From Ktedonospora formicarum (GTDB lineage: Bacteria; Chloroflexota; Ktedonobacteria; Ktedonobacterales; Ktedonobacteraceae): a DNA stretch of 64,000 nucleotides. The first letter of the stretch is position 1. Every line of letters starts with the position of its first letter. The position numbers and the translations under genes are program-made. Positions 53,236-61,807 of the stretch are shown here, piece by piece. The notes beneath the pieces were generated by a model. It was given only the letters and a program-made list of their open reading frames with translations. It was not told where the DNA came from and did no database searches. Where the stretch lies: assembly GCF_016587355.1 (NCBI RefSeq), contig NZ_BNJF01000003.1, positions 558,001-622,000 of the forward strand, in the 5' to 3' direction.

Positions 53236-54037
53236 GGGACCTCCGATCGTCGGGAATGGAAAGGAAAAAGGCTTCAAGCGCTTTGAGGAAGGCGTCAGGA
53301 TCCTCCGCAAAGGGTTCGTGACCGGTTTCCATCACCACATACTGGGCATGCGGAATACTCGCGCGCGCGTTGTCCCCATCTCGGATCACCGGGTCAAAAC
53401 GTCCGTAGATCAGCAGGGTGGGGGCGAGGATCTGAGCCGCCGCCGCGCGCAAATCATGGTCGGGGCGGGTAAAACTGCGCCAGATGGCAGCATCGACGGC
53501 GATGCGTGAGGGGATGGCCCGCCCCGCGTCGATCTCGGCAATCAGCCGGTTCACCAGAGGCGTGCGCCGTTTGAGATAGAACCTGGCAAAGCTCGTCGCC
53601 ATCAGGCGGGTCACGAACTCGCGCCCTTTGAGCCAGCAGCCCAGCCGTATAAAGAGCGTTGGCGGACTAAACCCGCCCGAATCCACCAGGATGAGCGCGC
53701 GTACGCGCTCGGGATGCCGGATGGCAAGCCGTGCTGCCGCGTAGCCACCAACCGAGTTGCCTAAAAAAAAGGCCGACTCCAGGTGCAGACTATCTACCAC
53801 CTCCTCCAGCACATCGGCTAGGAACATGGCCGAGGCCGACTGAGGCGGCTCTGGCGCAGGAGAGTTACCGTAGCCGGGCCAGTCCAGGGCAATCGTGCGG
53901 AAAGAACGCGAAAGCTGGGGCACGATGCTGTCAAAATGATGATGATCGCCTGGATTTGCGGACAGGAGCACGAGCGGAAGACCTGCCCCTTGCTCCTCAT
54001 ACGCGACGCGTCCAACACGTGTTTCGATCGTAAGCAT
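53204..54037 (-). CDS. Alpha/beta-fold hydrolase
   Basis: A 277-residue hydrolase of the MhpC/haloalkane-dehalogenase-like group. The nucleophile elbow is GNSVGGYAAARLA with Ser, the acid Asp lies in LLIYGRFDPVIRD and the His in METGHEPFAEDP. DWPGYGNSPAPEP is the usual segment after strand 4. First gene of the operon with TetR and quinone oxidoreductase, and preceded by the palindromic operator. Substrate unknown; an ester or ring-cleavage product is plausible. Confidence 0.92.
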   Translation of the reverse strand: MLTIETRVGRVAYEEQGAGLPLVLLSANPGDHHHFDSIVPQLSRSFRTIALDWPGYGNSPAPEPPQSASAMFLADVLEEVVDSLHLESAFFLGNSVGGYAAARLAIRHPERVRALILVDSGGFSPPTLFIRLGCWLKGREFVTRLMATSFARFYLKRRTPLVNRLIAEIDAGRAIPSRIAVDAAIWRSFTRPDHDLRAAAAQILAPTLLIYGRFDPVIRDGDNARASIPHAQYVVMETGHEPFAEDPDAFLKALEAFFLSIPDDRRSHVSSHSSGAR

Positions 54038-54118
54038 GAGTATCTCCTTCGAAAGACCGGGAACCTGCGCGCTGCTGCTCCTGGCCTAAAGACAACAGAG
54101 GGAAGCTGCTATCCATTA

Positions 54119-54144
54119 GCTATGACCGACTAGTCGGTCATAGC
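54119..54144. promoter_or_regulatory. 26-bp perfect palindrome, TetR operator candidate
   Basis: The half-site GCTATGACCGACT is followed by its exact complement with no spacer. The core GACCGACTAGTCGGTC is a common type of TetR-family operator. It is 82 bp upstream of the hydrolase start codon. Confidence 0.85.
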
Positions 54145-54317
54145 ATAACAGGCGAAAAGGGAGGCTGTCAAGCGACCTCGGGTGTATAGGGAGGCAGCAC
54201 CAGAAATTCGTTGGTTCCAAGGGATTATCAGCAAGGGGAAAAGGAGGCTACCAGACTTCTGCCTTCTACCATATTGAAATAAAACGGGTAAGTGAAGCTG
54301 ATTGATGAGTTACAGAA

Positions 54318-54349
54318 TCGGGTGTTTGTTGAGACCGCCAAACACCCGA
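54318..54349 (+). repeat. Perfect 11-bp hairpin
   Basis: TCGGGTGTTTG and CAAACACCCGA are separated by 10 nt, 46 nt before a terminator on the same strand. Confidence 0.6.
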
Positions 54350-54395
54350 AACTTTCAGGGTCTTGTTCCCAATTTCATGCGTCTCAAAACATGTT

Positions 54396-54437
54396 CCTCT
54401 CGGCGGGAAATCTGAGACAGAAAGCCGAGGTTTTTTT
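54396..54437 (+). terminator. Intrinsic terminator without an upstream gene
   Basis: CCTCTCGGC pairs with GCCGAGG (bulge in the left arm), followed directly by seven T. There is no plus-strand protein gene upstream back to 51.4 kb, so it may terminate an untranslated RNA or be a relic. Confidence 0.7.
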
Positions 54438-54596
54438 ATTGCTTGAAGAATTGATACCCTTCTCTTTCATTTCGCCTCAACTTTCGCAGTGAAATGGCTC
54501 GATTTTTTGAATGATCTCCCAGTCGAGCTACTCTGGAACAAAAACATGCAACCGTGCTATTGGCAGCCCAAAGCAAACAAAAGGCTGGTGATCGGT

Positions 54597-54845
54597 TTAT
54601 GATGGCGGCTGGCTACTGACTTGTTGTTTCTCTTCAGCAAGTATCAACTCCAATCCTGCTAGAAAGTCCATGTCCGTCGTATAGTTGTGGGCTTGCTTCT
54701 CACGATAGATGGTGGCCAGAATCGATTCATCGGAGGATGGAACGTTGCTCGCTGCGGAAGCCGTCGGTGCAGCCTGCTCTTCAATCACAAACCCATATAG
54801 TGCTTTGCGTGAAGCACGAAGGAAACGGTCAAGGACATCAGACAA
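54597..54845 (-). CDS. Possible small soluble protein
   Basis: An 82-codon frame with protein-like composition: LDRFLRASRKALYGFVIEEQ, an Ala/Ser-rich middle, then LATIYREKQAHNYTTDMDFL and EEKQQ. There is no clear ribosome site before ATG 54845. It is divergent from the metallophosphoesterase. Family not recognised. Confidence 0.4.
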   Translation of the reverse strand: MSDVLDRFLRASRKALYGFVIEEQAAPTASAASNVPSSDESILATIYREKQAHNYTTDMDFLAGLELILAEEKQQVSSQPPS

Positions 54846-54960
54846 GCAAGGAGAAACGCGAAGCCCTCCCTCTAAAGATAGACAGAGTAGCGTTCCTCAT
54901 CTATACTTCTTTCGTAGAGCATCATATTTTTCTCAAAGGATGCCCTCGAAAGGACGAATC

Positions 54961-55713
54961 ATGCGTATTGCTCTCCTCTCAGATATTCACGGCAATTCCG
55001 TTGCATTGGATGCTGTTCTAGCGGCACTGCGAGAAGAAGGAGGTATAGATGCCTATTGGGTCTTGGGTGACCTCGTCGCTTTGGGTCATGATCCGGTCGG
55101 GGTACTCGAGCGACTGTCTCAGTTACCCAACCTTCGATGTACACGTGGGAATACAGACCGCTATGTGGTAACAGGAGATCGCCCGCCTCCAACACGAGAA
55201 CAAGTGCAAGAGGACATAGCTCTCCTACCCATCTTTAAAGAGGTAGCGGAAACCTTTGCTTGGACGCAAGGTGCCATTACCGCAAAGGGATGGCTGGAAT
55301 GGTTGACCAATCTTCCCCTGGAATTGCGAGAGGAGCTTCCTGATGGCACTCGTTTTCTCGGCGTTCACGCCGCCCCAGGAAAAGACGATGGAACAGGGAT
55401 TCATGATGACTTAAGCCCAGACGAGATAGGAGCGCTGCTCATCGAGTGTCAGGCTGAATTGGTGTGCGTTGGACATACCCATCGGCCCATGCAGATCGTG
55501 GTCCAGGGAAAGCACGTTGTCAATCTCGGAAGTGTTGGTCTCGCGTTGCCTCCCGATGTTCGAGCCAGTTATGTGCTCTTATCAGCCGAAGCATCGGGAT
55601 ATTCTATTGAGCACAAGCGCGTGGATTATCCACGCCAGGAGGCCATTGCCGCACTGAAAGAAAGACGCCATCCCGGAGCAAGCTTCATTATCAAACATCT
55701 CCAAGGCTCATAG
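54961..55713 (+). CDS. Calcineurin-like metallophosphoesterase (YfcE-type)
   Basis: A 250-residue phosphodiesterase. Dinuclear metal motifs appear in order: LLSDIHGN, WVLGDLVALGHDP, TRGNTDRYV, GVHAAPG and CVGHTHRPM. The family hydrolyses phosphodiesters such as cyclic nucleotides or unknown phosphomonoesters. ATG 54961 with AAAGGA 8 nt upstream is the start; the frame is open further upstream only as an antisense shadow. Confidence 0.9.
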   Translation: MRIALLSDIHGNSVALDAVLAALREEGGIDAYWVLGDLVALGHDPVGVLERLSQLPNLRCTRGNTDRYVVTGDRPPPTREQVQEDIALLPIFKEVAETFAWTQGAITAKGWLEWLTNLPLELREELPDGTRFLGVHAAPGKDDGTGIHDDLSPDEIGALLIECQAELVCVGHTHRPMQIVVQGKHVVNLGSVGLALPPDVRASYVLLSAEASGYSIEHKRVDYPRQEAIAALKERRHPGASFIIKHLQGS

Positions 55714-55720
55714 AGCCCCT

Positions 55721-56098
55721 TTACAGAGCATGCAGGGCGCACTGACGAAGTAAAGCAAATCCGGCTTTTCCATACATTTGTCGCTTAATGAGCTTTAGCT
55801 TCGTCACATGTCCTTCGACTATTCCGTTGTTGATCGCCCAGGTTAAACCAGCTTGTACTGCGTCTTTGTCTTTTTCTATCCCTGCTGCAAAGGACCGGAG
55901 TTCTGGCAGCTCACTCACCGCGACCCTGGCCAGCCAGGCATCCAACCGCTTTCCTTTTGCGTGGTTTTTGAGCTTCGGGAAAGGCTCCTTGCTTGAGCCA
56001 GTCGCGAACCGTTCGATCACTCAGCCCAATGCGCCCGCAATCTCTTTCGTCGCTATCCCCTGCCTGTTAAGTTCTACTACCTGTTGATATCGCGCATA
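55721..56098 (-). pseudogene. ISL3-family transposase remnant
   Basis: The C-terminal part is clear: GLTWAINNGIVEGHVTKLKL, then IKRQMYGKAGFALLRQC, the hallmark of ISL3 transposases. Upstream, after a frame change near 56020, the minus strand encodes RYQQVVELNRQGIATKEIAG and LSDRTVRDWLKQGAFPEAQ, an HTH of the same family. The central DDE region is missing and at least one frameshift is present. It abuts an IS110 fragment. Confidence 0.8.
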
Positions 56099-56182
56099 TC
56101 AACAAGCAAGAATGCTGGCGCACACGACGACCGTTCTCTTGTGGACATCGAGCCCCGCGCATCTCTCATACACAACGTTCAT
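56099..56182 (-). pseudogene. IS110-family transposase N-terminal fragment
   Basis: The first 27 codons encode MNVVYERCAGLDVHKRTVVV, the N-terminal DEDD signature of IS110 transposases, preceded by GGAGGTGACTC. It then runs into the ISL3 remnant and stops. This indicates one element inserted into or recombined with the other. Confidence 0.75.
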
Positions 56183-56447
56183 GAGTCACCTCCGAAGAGA
56201 AATGGACAGGTGACGGGATGCCCAAGCTGGATCAAATGCTCCCTTGCGTGCTTCCCAAGTGGGAGCGACAGACGGTGGTGCTTGTGAGGCATCCTGGATC
56301 ACACTGGTGGTCCGGCTCGCAGCGCGAGTAACAAATCGATCTCTGACGTTACACCCGCCCTGCTAGTAGTCTACCCTTTTTCATGCGCGGTGGTGCGCCA
56401 GGGCGCATGACCCACTGGCGGCGAAGTCGAAAAGCAGTCCTCAAAAT
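56183..56447. other. Probable IS110 left-end remnant
   Basis: No gene. The sequence directly upstream of the IS110 fragment presumably derives from that element; its outer boundary is not visible. Confidence 0.4.
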
Positions 56448-57539
56448 TTATTGGAAGTTGAGCTCAACGAGATGCATTTCTCCTGTGAGCTGGCTCAGTG
56501 TTCGGTAATAACTGATGTAAATCGTCCGACCTCCATTTTTGGCGAGTTCTGGGTGCTCAATACCTGCGTAATCCGTTCCCCCCTGGTATGGTGGAAGGCC
56601 AGCGAAGGCGACAACAGGGGAACTCCAGGGGCCGACAATACTTGGGGCTGTTTGCAGTACAACGTTGTTGCTGAGTCCCTGACTATATACTGCAAGGTAC
56701 TGCCCCAGGTACGAATTATAGGAGACGGTCATGGCACCAGGGACATTCGTGAAGAGCGGCGCGACCTGATTTACATCTGATGTCCAGCTACTGCCATTCC
56801 AGAAGGTATAGGCACTTCGATTAGTTGCCTGTGCCAGCGGCGCGCGCGCAGCCACATACGGGCCATTACTCGTATCCATATTGTGTGGGCGACCAAAGAC
56901 ATAAATGGTATTGTTATCGATCATTGCATTTACAAAATCTGGCTCAGGATAGGTAAAGAGCAGGCCTGGCTCACGTGTAGCTACCGTTTTGCCTGCCTGA
57001 ACGCGGGCGAGAGCGATGCCCATGAATTGATAATTGAGGAAACCGGGTTGTACCTTGAGTTTATAAGAATAGACGAGCCCACCTCCCTGATAATTGATCA
57101 CACTACCGGGCCAGAGAGCTATTCTATCGTCTGGTTTGCCGGTTGAGTCATTATACGCTTGCTCATCGGCGGTGAATGGTACAAATTGATAGGGAGCGCC
57201 CTTGGCATCTAGCGGCTCATGCACAACAAGAGGATTCGTGGGAGATGCCAGAGCAGCAGAATTCGAACGGACATGTGAGTCACCAGAGACTAATGTGTCA
57301 TTGAATGTCCAGAGCAGTTGTCCTCCAATCAGAGCTGTAGCGCCACCGTCTCGTGATGCTACGCTTTTGGGATGACCAACGGTACCAAGATCCTTTGTGG
57401 AGGCAATTACAAGGGCTTTGGACGTTTTGGGAAGGGCAAGCGCATGCTCCCCCTTTGAAGACCACTGTGTAAGGACGCCAAATGGCGCTACACCTGCAAG
57501 CAATACGAGACCTTTGAGAACAATACGACGATTCATCAT
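56448..57539 (-). CDS. Tat-exported DUF4185-like beta-propeller protein
   Basis: A 363-residue secreted protein. The N terminus MNRRIVLKGLVLLAGVAPFG is a twin-arginine signal. The mature part has DUF4185-type blades: ATALIGGQLLWTFNDTLVSG, YTFWNGSSWTSDVNQVAPLF, GAMTVSYNSYLGQYLAVYSQ and YQGGTDYAGIEHPELA. This family resembles five-bladed sugar-active propellers (GH43/GH32-like), but activity is unproven. ATG 57539 has AAGGA 9 nt upstream; ATG 57548 is too close to it. Tat export implies folding in the cytoplasm. Confidence 0.82.
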   Translation of the reverse strand: MMNRRIVLKGLVLLAGVAPFGVLTQWSSKGEHALALPKTSKALVIASTKDLGTVGHPKSVASRDGGATALIGGQLLWTFNDTLVSGDSHVRSNSAALASPTNPLVVHEPLDAKGAPYQFVPFTADEQAYNDSTGKPDDRIALWPGSVINYQGGGLVYSYKLKVQPGFLNYQFMGIALARVQAGKTVATREPGLLFTYPEPDFVNAMIDNNTIYVFGRPHNMDTSNGPYVAARAPLAQATNRSAYTFWNGSSWTSDVNQVAPLFTNVPGAMTVSYNSYLGQYLAVYSQGLSNNVVLQTAPSIVGPWSSPVVAFAGLPPYQGGTDYAGIEHPELAKNGGRTIYISYYRTLSQLTGEMHLVELNFQ

Positions 57540-58090
57540 GATATTCATTCCTTGCGCTTTGATTTAAAAGAGTAAAGTGTGCGAATCCAAGAATGATCCC
57601 AACAACACAAAAGCTTACCAGGAAATGAAATCTCTTCCCAGGACAGAAACCGGCCACTTTGGGTCAATCCGCTCCAAAAGCTTTTAATCTTCCTACTGCA
57701 TTGATTTTCATGAATTTTTTCGACTTGAAATATGATCGATCGGCACGTTCACACACGTATTGTCGTCACATCTTGTCTCAGTTCCCGTAGCCCTCCATCC
57801 CGCACCACTGCCAGCTCATACGCTTGCTTGTTAAGCACAATTTGGGTAAGCTAATCAGGGATAGCGCAACCTGTTCGGCTCCTTACTGTTGGGGCGTCAA
57901 GAGCTTCAGAGCATTCCAATTCTTCCGAAGAAGGAGCTCTTATGTCAATCCCTCATCATTGCCTCTCACTCCTTCCAATTATGACATAAGGATGTCGCCA
58001 TTCGTTTGCTATGCTCTCCTGGTGTGTATGGTAGAAATGTGCACTACCGCAACACGCGGACGAACGAACCTGAGAATACAGGAGATCCTT
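57540..58090. other. Divergent intergenic region
   Basis: About 550 bp with no supported gene. The frame of the serine hydrolase is open back to 57824 but lacks a ribosome site and family similarity there. It should carry promoters for both flanking genes. Confidence 0.4.
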
Positions 58091-59344
58091 ATGAATACAA
58101 CAACTACAATCCAGCACCATGGACTCTCACAAGAACGTCTGCGCCGTCTAAGGAGAACCTTACAGGGCTATGTAGAGCGCGGCGAGATCGCCGGGATCGT
58201 CGCACTCATTCACCGACACGGTGAAGAAGCCTACATCGAGACCATTGGCTGGCAGGATAAGGAGGCACAGCTCCCCATCAAGCGCGATACGATCTTTCGG
58301 ATCGCCTCGATGACCAAACCAATTGTCGCTGTCGCCGCCTTGACATTGGTTGAAGAGGGCAAGATACGTCTCTACGATCCGATCGATACCTGGCTCCCAG
58401 AGCTGGCCAATCGGATGGTCATGCGTGACCCTAACGGCTCGCTAAATGATGTGTATCCCTCTCCACGAGCAATCACCCTGCACGATCTGCTGACATATCG
58501 TCTGGGCATTGGTTGGGGAAAATCCAGCCTGAGACCCCACCTTTTTGCCATGATCGCCGCACCGATAGCTGATGCACTGCTGATTCCTGGCGCGAAGCAC
58601 TTAGCTCCTGATGACTGGATGGCCCATTTAGGCGAACTCCCTTTGCTCAATGAGCCAGGAGCGAATTGGCACTACCAAGTAGCTTCTGATATCCTGGGCG
58701 TGTTGATCGCCCGGATCACAGGCAAAACGCTGGAAATAGCGTTGCGTGAGCGCATCTTCGAGCCTCTGGGAATGGAAGATACAAGTTTCGCAGTGCCAGC
58801 AGAAAAGCGTCACAGGCTGGCTACTCTCTATGCGCAAGCTCCTGATGGAGGGCTTACTATGCGGGATCGTCCTCAAGCTACGTTCTGGGCTGAGCCGCCG
58901 CTTTTCCCGTCTGGAGCTGCGGGCCTCGTTTCTACGGCTGACAATTACCAACGGTTCGGGCGAATGTTGCTGAACAAGGGAAAACTGGATGGAGTCCGTA
59001 TCCTCTCGCGCAAGACTGTCGAGGCGATGACAATCGATTATCTCACGCCTGAGCAGCACACACACACTTCTTTTGCGTTTGATCGCTACCATATAGATGG
59101 ATCAGCCGCGATGTGGGACAATTGGGGATTTGGCTATGGGGTTGCGGTCAGGACCAGGCAAATTGGACTAGGGCCTTCTGTTGGCTCATTTTACTGGCCG
59201 GGAGCGTTTGGAACCACATGGATGGCAGACCCGCAAGAAGATCTGATAGCCACGCTCTTGCCTCAGGTTGTAGGCACCAATCCGTTCTACACACAAGTTG
59301 GCGACGATTTCTTGGCGCTGACCTATCAGGCCATTGCGGATTAA
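58091..59344 (+). CDS. Serine hydrolase, beta-lactamase/class C esterase family
   Basis: A 417-residue cytoplasmic-type member of the Beta-lactamase (PF00144) family, which includes EstB esterases and DD-peptidases. The catalytic SxxK is SMTK with Ser73 and Lys76 (FRIASMTKPIVAV). The second-motif Tyr lies in WHYQVASDILG, and the third motif is WPGAFGT rather than KTG, as in esterases. There is no signal peptide, so it probably acts on a small ester inside the cell. ATG 58091 with GGAG 6 nt upstream is the start. Confidence 0.9.
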   Translation: MNTTTTIQHHGLSQERLRRLRRTLQGYVERGEIAGIVALIHRHGEEAYIETIGWQDKEAQLPIKRDTIFRIASMTKPIVAVAALTLVEEGKIRLYDPIDTWLPELANRMVMRDPNGSLNDVYPSPRAITLHDLLTYRLGIGWGKSSLRPHLFAMIAAPIADALLIPGAKHLAPDDWMAHLGELPLLNEPGANWHYQVASDILGVLIARITGKTLEIALRERIFEPLGMEDTSFAVPAEKRHRLATLYAQAPDGGLTMRDRPQATFWAEPPLFPSGAAGLVSTADNYQRFGRMLLNKGKLDGVRILSRKTVEAMTIDYLTPEQHTHTSFAFDRYHIDGSAAMWDNWGFGYGVAVRTRQIGLGPSVGSFYWPGAFGTTWMADPQEDLIATLLPQVVGTNPFYTQVGDDFLALTYQAIAD

Positions 59345-59403
59345 AGAGCAGAATAGAAGAGGAGATCGACAGGCACCGTCTGCAATGAGGCCAACAGATC
59401 CAC

Positions 59404-60396
59404 TCATTGGTGGGCTTCAGCGACGATAAGACTGGAAGCCTCTCTCAGCGGCTGGTGCTCCAGGTAATGCCAGCCGCTTTGCACCAGCCATGTTCGCACC
59501 TCTTCCTCGCTATACACATCGCCTTCGCCAGTGGCAACCAGGAACTCACCTGCCAGTAAAGCCGCAAACAGAGGGCACGTATGGGTACTATCGGTCCAGA
59601 AATCAACCAGCAGCAGGCGTGTGCCAGCAGCGACCGAGACACGGAGGCGCTGGAGCAAGGCACGGTTTCGTTCAGGTGAGAACATATGCGCAACATGGGC
59701 AATAAGCACACAATCCTGGTCAGGTGGAAGGGGATCGTGAAAGAAATCACCTTCCACAACCGTGATCTGCTCAGCCCCAGGAGCCATTCGCAAGCGCTGG
59801 CGTGCGAATCTCGCTATTGGCGGAAGATCAAAGAGGGTGGCTTCGATAGCAGGCTGCTGCTGTAAGAGCGCCAGGAGAAACGATCCGGTTCCCCCACCAA
59901 GATCAAGCACCCGACGGTGACGGCGAAAATCGTAGGTGCGAGGAAGAGCCTGGGCTGCCCCACTGGTGATGGCTTCCACCCCTTCCGAAAAGACCTTGAC
60001 CTTCTTCTCATTCACCAGTTCAGAAGGAATGTGATCGGGACGAAGGCGCATCTCCAGTTGCTGCCATGCTGGATAGCTGATCTGGTTCCACAGGCGCAAG
60101 TATGGACGCAAATCAGGAGTAGAGTGTCCACTAAGAAAGGCAGCAGCCACTGGGCTATTCTGATACTGATGATGGTGGCGTTCGACCAGGCCCAAAGCCA
60201 CCATGGCATCGGCAATGATACGAACGTGGTGGCAGGGAATCCCTATCCGTTGCGCCAACAGTTTTAACGTCATGGGGCCATCAGCCAGATGCTCAAAGAG
60301 TCCGAGTTCACTGGCAGCAAACAACTGTTTGGAGGCCATAAAACCACTCGCAATCTGAAAAATGGCGTCGGCAGTGACGGTATTTGGCATGGTCAT
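59404..60396 (-). CDS. SAM-dependent O-methyltransferase (family 2)
   Basis: A 330-residue small-molecule O-methyltransferase. The N-terminal dimerisation/winged-helix domain has AIFQIASGFMASKQLFAASE, then LGLFEHLADGPMTLKLLAQR. The SAM domain carries RRVLDLGGGTGSFLLALLQ and VVEGDFFHDPLP, and a catalytic-type His is likely in LIAHVAHMF. The family acts on polyketide or aromatic hydroxyls. It is convergent with the serine hydrolase; no operon partner. Confidence 0.9.
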   Translation of the reverse strand: MTMPNTVTADAIFQIASGFMASKQLFAASELGLFEHLADGPMTLKLLAQRIGIPCHHVRIIADAMVALGLVERHHHQYQNSPVAAAFLSGHSTPDLRPYLRLWNQISYPAWQQLEMRLRPDHIPSELVNEKKVKVFSEGVEAITSGAAQALPRTYDFRRHRRVLDLGGGTGSFLLALLQQQPAIEATLFDLPPIARFARQRLRMAPGAEQITVVEGDFFHDPLPPDQDCVLIAHVAHMFSPERNRALLQRLRVSVAAGTRLLLVDFWTDSTHTCPLFAALLAGEFLVATGEGDVYSEEEVRTWLVQSGWHYLEHQPLREASSLIVAEAHQ

Positions 60397-60953
60397 GGAC
60401 TGCTACTCTCCTCTCAACAGAAGCCACCAAGATACGAAAGCTATCCTCACATGGTATCTCCGCGACGAACACACAAGAGATCTGCGCTGTCCACTATGCG
60501 CCCGAAACAGCTTCTCGATCAGGGAGCACAACCAGTTCTCCGACCATAGAGGGCATATGTGATGGAACGCGTGTGCGGTGTGTATGCTCCTGGCGTGGGC
60601 GCTGCCCCTCTCCAGAGGATGAGCAATGGGAGGCAACTTGCAAGGAGCATAAGATTGCACCATTTTTTCATCGGCGCACCTCCTTTGAGGGAACCTGAGC
60701 AAGTCCTCTTGCCTGCTTCGCTCTGACTGTATCACGAGGCGATATCGAGAGGCGTGACAGGTGATATTGTTACCTTGTTCTCACCTTATTCGCTGGAAAG
60801 GTGAAAAATAACAAGGTGGAGGCAGATGTTGCACAGACATCTGCCTCCACAGCATCCCTCCTTAGAAATATTGACAAAATGCGTCTCACTCAAAGGAGAG
60901 CCACTTCATCGGGTGTTGCTCCTTCCCTCTCATGTTCTCTCGGATCGCTGGCT
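60397..60953. other. Intergenic with SDR terminator
   Basis: No gene recognised. An open frame around 60450-60560 encodes a CPLCARN string but has no start context. The terminator of the SDR gene is at 60816-60850. Confidence 0.45.
60816..60850 (-). terminator. Intrinsic terminator of the SDR gene
   Basis: The perfect 14-bp stem GTGGAGGCAGATGT/ACATCTGCCTCCAC has a 7-nt loop. On the minus strand it is followed by CTTGTTATTTTTC. It lies about 100 nt past the SDR stop. Confidence 0.8.
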
Positions 60954-61718
60954 CTACTGACGTGGGGGAGTGAGACCTTGGGCGAGCCCCCCATCGACAT
61001 AGAACGTACTGCCTGTAGTGAAGGTCGCGTCGAAGGCGAGGAACAAGACTGCACGAGCCACCTCCTCGACGGTTCCATGACGCTTCATGGGGGTGATCTG
61101 GTCCCCCACCTTCTCAAACGCTTCTCTCTCCGCTTGGGAAAGCCCAGCGGCCCCCATCGTCTCTGTCTTGATAAAGCCAGGGCTGACAATGTTCACTCGG
61201 ATGCTTCTGGGCAGCAGTTCAGCAGCCAGTACCTGCGCAAAAGCACGGAGCGCCGCCTTTGACCCGGCATAGACACCCATACCAGGCGTCCCCCTCCCGT
61301 CTGCGATGGAGGATGTGAAAACGAACGCTCCTCCATCCTTGACAAGGGGAGCCAACCGCTGTGCTGTGAAGAACGCGCCTTTGGTGTTGACGTTGAAAAC
61401 CTGGTCGTAGGTGGCCTCAGCGACCTGATCGAACGGCTCAAGGCGCGCGACCCCGGCATTCATGAACACAAAATCGACCTGACCAAGCTTCTCTTCGATC
61501 AACTCATAAAGGCGGTGGATATCGGCAATGCTCGCCATATTGAATCGGACCACGTCTGCCTGCATTCCCACCTGTCCTCGTGTGGCTTCGAGATGAGCTT
61601 CCGTTTGACCGGTGAGCAGGACTTGCGCACCTCCTTTTATCAGTGCCATACCTGTTGCGAGTCCCATGCCAGTCGTCCCACCGATGACCACAGCCTTTTT
61701 CCCTCTATATTTTTCCAT
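60954..61718 (-). CDS. Short-chain dehydrogenase/reductase
   Basis: A 254-residue classical SDR, an NAD(P)H-dependent oxidoreductase. The nucleotide-binding motif is VIGGTTGMGLATG, the structural motif is NAGVA, the catalytic Ser lies in VFTSSIADG and YxxxK is YAGSK. The C-terminal part has NIVSPGFIKTE and a GSTFYVDGGLAQG end. It follows the imine-reductase-like gene on the same strand by 89 bp, and the MerR gene lies further upstream. The three may form a MerR-controlled unit. Confidence 0.93.
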   Translation of the reverse strand: MEKYRGKKAVVIGGTTGMGLATGMALIKGGAQVLLTGQTEAHLEATRGQVGMQADVVRFNMASIADIHRLYELIEEKLGQVDFVFMNAGVARLEPFDQVAEATYDQVFNVNTKGAFFTAQRLAPLVKDGGAFVFTSSIADGRGTPGMGVYAGSKAALRAFAQVLAAELLPRSIRVNIVSPGFIKTETMGAAGLSQAEREAFEKVGDQITPMKRHGTVEEVARAVLFLAFDATFTTGSTFYVDGGLAQGLTPPRQ

Positions 61719-61807
61719 TTCGCTTCTCCTTCGTTATCGAATCTCTTTGCAGAAAATGTATGAGAAACCACTCCCCTTGCTCCCCCAAATAGGGAAAAGT
61801 GAGGGCC

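Larger units (their letters stand above)
54145..54596. other. Gene-free stretch with hairpin plus intrinsic terminator
   Basis: No protein gene is supported, but two structured elements lie close together on the plus strand: a perfect 11-bp hairpin (54318-54349) and an intrinsic terminator (54396-54437). This arrangement could end a small RNA. Confidence 0.45.

Noticed and set aside
54709..54960. N-terminal extension of the metallophosphoesterase
   Set aside because: The family starts at MRIALLSDIHGN; the extension is antisense to another open frame.
57824..58090. N-terminal extension of the serine hydrolase
   Set aside because: The in-frame extension of 89 codons has no ribosome site and no family similarity; ATG 58091 has a good one.
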